Of a stretch of DNA of 17,661 nucleotides, positions 16,423 to 17,661 are shown piece by piece. The notes below the pieces were generated by a model. The model was given only the letters and a program-made list of their open reading frames with translations, had not been told where the DNA came from and ran no database searches. A program made the position numbers and the translations under genes. Numbering within the stretch: the first letter of the stretch is position 1; each line of letters starts with the position of its first letter. The stretch is from Prasinococcaceae sp. CCMP 1430 (taxonomy: Eukaryota > Prasinodermophyta > Palmophyllophyceae > Prasinococcales > Prasinococcaceae): the NCBI GenBank assembly GCA_013416795.1, contig RQSC01000004.1:125474-143134 (forward strand), given 5' to 3'.

Positions 16423-17616
16423 TCACGCGCGTTGGCGCTTGGCCCCGCGCGCGGCGGTCGCCACCGCGGTGCCGGCCTGGCGCTTCCGCGGGCGCGCCTT
16501 GCCGCCCTTCTCCGCAGCGGCGGCGGCGGCGGCGGCGGCGTGCGCAGACGACGTCCCGGCCGCGTGGACATCGTGCGCCTTGGCGGAGGCGACCGCGCCG
16601 CTCTTGGCGGCAGCCTTGGCCGCGGCAGACTTGTGCGCAGTCGTGGTGGCGTCCTTCTTGCAGAACGGGCAGGTGCGTGAGGGGCTGCCAATGCGCGCGT
16701 TGCAGTGCGGGCAGTCCTTGTACCCCTTGCCCGGGCCGTCGCTGGGACGGTTGCGGCGCCTGCGCGTTCCGCCCGAGCGCCCGGGCGTTGGCACGGGCCG
16801 CTTGGCCACGCTGCCGGCGGCGAGGGCGCGCTGCTGATCCGCGGCGTCCTTCGCCCCCGCGGCGCCCGGCGCGCGGCCTTCACCAGGGGTCGCCAGACGC
16901 GCGCGGGCGTTCGAGAGCGCTGCGGCCGTGTCCAGCTTGGACGTGCGACGCACAGGCGACGTGGCGTCGTCGCCGCCCGACTGCGCCTGGCCGGTCGTGG
17001 CGGCTGAGCCGCCGCCGCCCGCGCCGGGCGTCGCCGCGCGCGGGACGGCGTTGTCGTCCGCGTCGGTCGGCCCCTTGGGCCTTCTCCTGCCTGAGGCGCG
17101 CTTGGGCTTGCCCGTGCCGGCGCTTCCGGTGCTGTTGGTCGTCAGCGCGCTGGCGCGGCGCCCGCCCTGGTTGGCCTGCGCGGGCGACTCCGCCTCCCTC
17201 GCCTCGGGCACCGTCGGCGCGAACGACGGCTCCGGGATCTGGGGCAGGGCCTCGGTGCCCTCGAACGAGCGCGCGGGCAGCGCGGCCATGACGGCCACCT
17301 GGTGCTCGAGCACGCCGCCCCACGTGCTGAGCACGCGCTTCGCGAGCTCGGCCATATACTTGTTGCTGCTCGCCGCGATCTGGCGCACGGCGTCCACCGC
17401 GCCGGTGCGCTCGAGCAGCGGCAGGTTCATGTGGGTCGCGCTGAGCCTTCGAAGGTCGGCGATGACGGTGTTGAAGGTCGTGAGGTCGGCCTGGCCGCCC
17501 GTCACCACCGCTCGCACCTCCTCGGAGCGCAGGCGCTCCGTGGCCTCCCGGACGGCGCGCTCCTCGCCGGTGGGCGGCTCGTTGCGCAGGAAGGCGTGCG
17601 CCTCGCGCCGCGCCAT
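16423..17616 (-). CDS. TFIIS N-terminal-like domain protein with C4 zinc ribbon (at least 397 aa)
   Basis: The frame ends at TGA 16423-16425. The first in-frame ATG is at 17616, but the frame stays open to the window edge, so the real start may lie outside. Residues about 40-105 (including LERTGAVDAVRQIAASSN and YMAELAKRVLSTW) match the helical-bundle pattern of the TFIIS N-terminal (LW/TND) domain found in TFIIS, Med26, Spn1/IWS1 and PPP1R10; this domain docks onto disordered motifs of elongation factors. A low-complexity Ala/Gly/Arg/Pro linker follows. Next comes KDCPHCNARIGSPSRTCPFC (Cys 302, 305, 316, 319), a small double-CxxC zinc ribbon. The tail has an alanine run and basic clusters (RPRKRQ, KRQRA) that look like nuclear localisation signals. 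It differs from true TFIIS, which has a larger zinc ribbon with an RSADE-type acidic tip. It is probably a nuclear transcription- or chromatin-associated protein. Confidence 0.7.
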   Translation of the reverse strand: MARREAHAFLRNEPPTGEERAVREATERLRSEEVRAVVTGGQADLTTFNTVIADLRRLSATHMNLPLLERTGAVDAVRQIAASSNKYMAELAKRVLSTWGGVLEHQVAVMAALPARSFEGTEALPQIPEPSFAPTVPEAREAESPAQANQGGRRASALTTNSTGSAGTGKPKRASGRRRPKGPTDADDNAVPRAATPGAGGGGSAATTGQAQSGGDDATSPVRRTSKLDTAAALSNARARLATPGEGRAPGAAGAKDAADQQRALAAGSVAKRPVPTPGRSGGTRRRRNRPSDGPGKGYKDCPHCNARIGSPSRTCPFCKKDATTTAHKSAAAKAAAKSGAVASAKAHDVHAAGTSSAHAAAAAAAAAEKGGKARPRKRQAGTAVATAARGAKRQRA

Positions 17617-17661
17617 GCTCGTCGCCGCGCGGCGGGCGCGGCTGCCGTCGGCCGCGGCGGC

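Noticed and set aside
1-17661. CRISPR arrays, tRNA or rRNA genes, prokaryotic operons
   Set aside because: No regularly spaced repeats with unique spacers, no cloverleaf-like sequence with T-loop consensus, and no ribosomal RNA segments were recognised; gene content and introns are eukaryotic.

Overview
This window looks like nuclear DNA from a GC-rich unicellular eukaryote, probably an alga (haptophyte-like is my best guess; chlorophyte or stramenopile is possible). The reasons are a strongly G+C-biased sequence, GT-AG introns of about 100-330 bp with matching phases, and eukaryote-only families: ABCF2/Arb1, SCYL2, a six-segment Kv channel, a DDA1-type domain, a RanBP2 zinc finger and a TFIIS N-terminal domain. 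There is no operon structure, and I see no rRNA, tRNA or CRISPR. The lineage is an inference.

Layout, left to right. (1) 1-246, minus: a fragment with a J-domain-like HPD motif, running off the left edge. (2) 255-1627, minus: the C-terminal part of a retroelement-type protein with a Cys/His cluster and a PD-(D/E)XK endonuclease-like motif; no reverse transcriptase is present. (3) 1836-2234: gene-free, with an imperfect 23-bp direct repeat and a G-quadruplex-like tract. (4) 2235-4190, minus: an intact, intronless ABCF2/Arb1 ribosome-associated ATPase. (5) 4699-7281, minus: an intact, intronless SCYL2-type pseudokinase with endocytic DPF and NPF motifs in its tail. (6) 7282-8412: a divergent promoter region. 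(7) 8413-11870, plus: a six-exon voltage-gated K+ channel gene, the only confident plus-strand gene. (8) 12278-13148, minus: a two-exon gene joining a DDA1-like domain to a C-terminal SAP domain. (9) 13149-14414: low-complexity intergenic sequence. (10) 14415-14892, minus: the last two exons of a serine racemase/threonine dehydratase-type enzyme. These abut, at a single N (14893), an exon of a Gly-rich RanBP2-type zinc-finger protein (14894-15162), which is probably a collapsed assembly gap. (11) 16423-17616, minus: a protein with a TFIIS N-terminal-like domain and a C4 zinc ribbon, open to the right edge.

The genes do not form one pathway. They are separate housekeeping and regulatory genes: ribosome biogenesis/translation, clathrin trafficking, membrane excitability, a possible link between CRL4 ubiquitin ligase and chromatin, D-amino-acid or Ser/Thr metabolism, RNA binding and transcription. 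The most unusual item is the DDA1-SAP architecture. The most important practical caution is the probable chimera at 14893.
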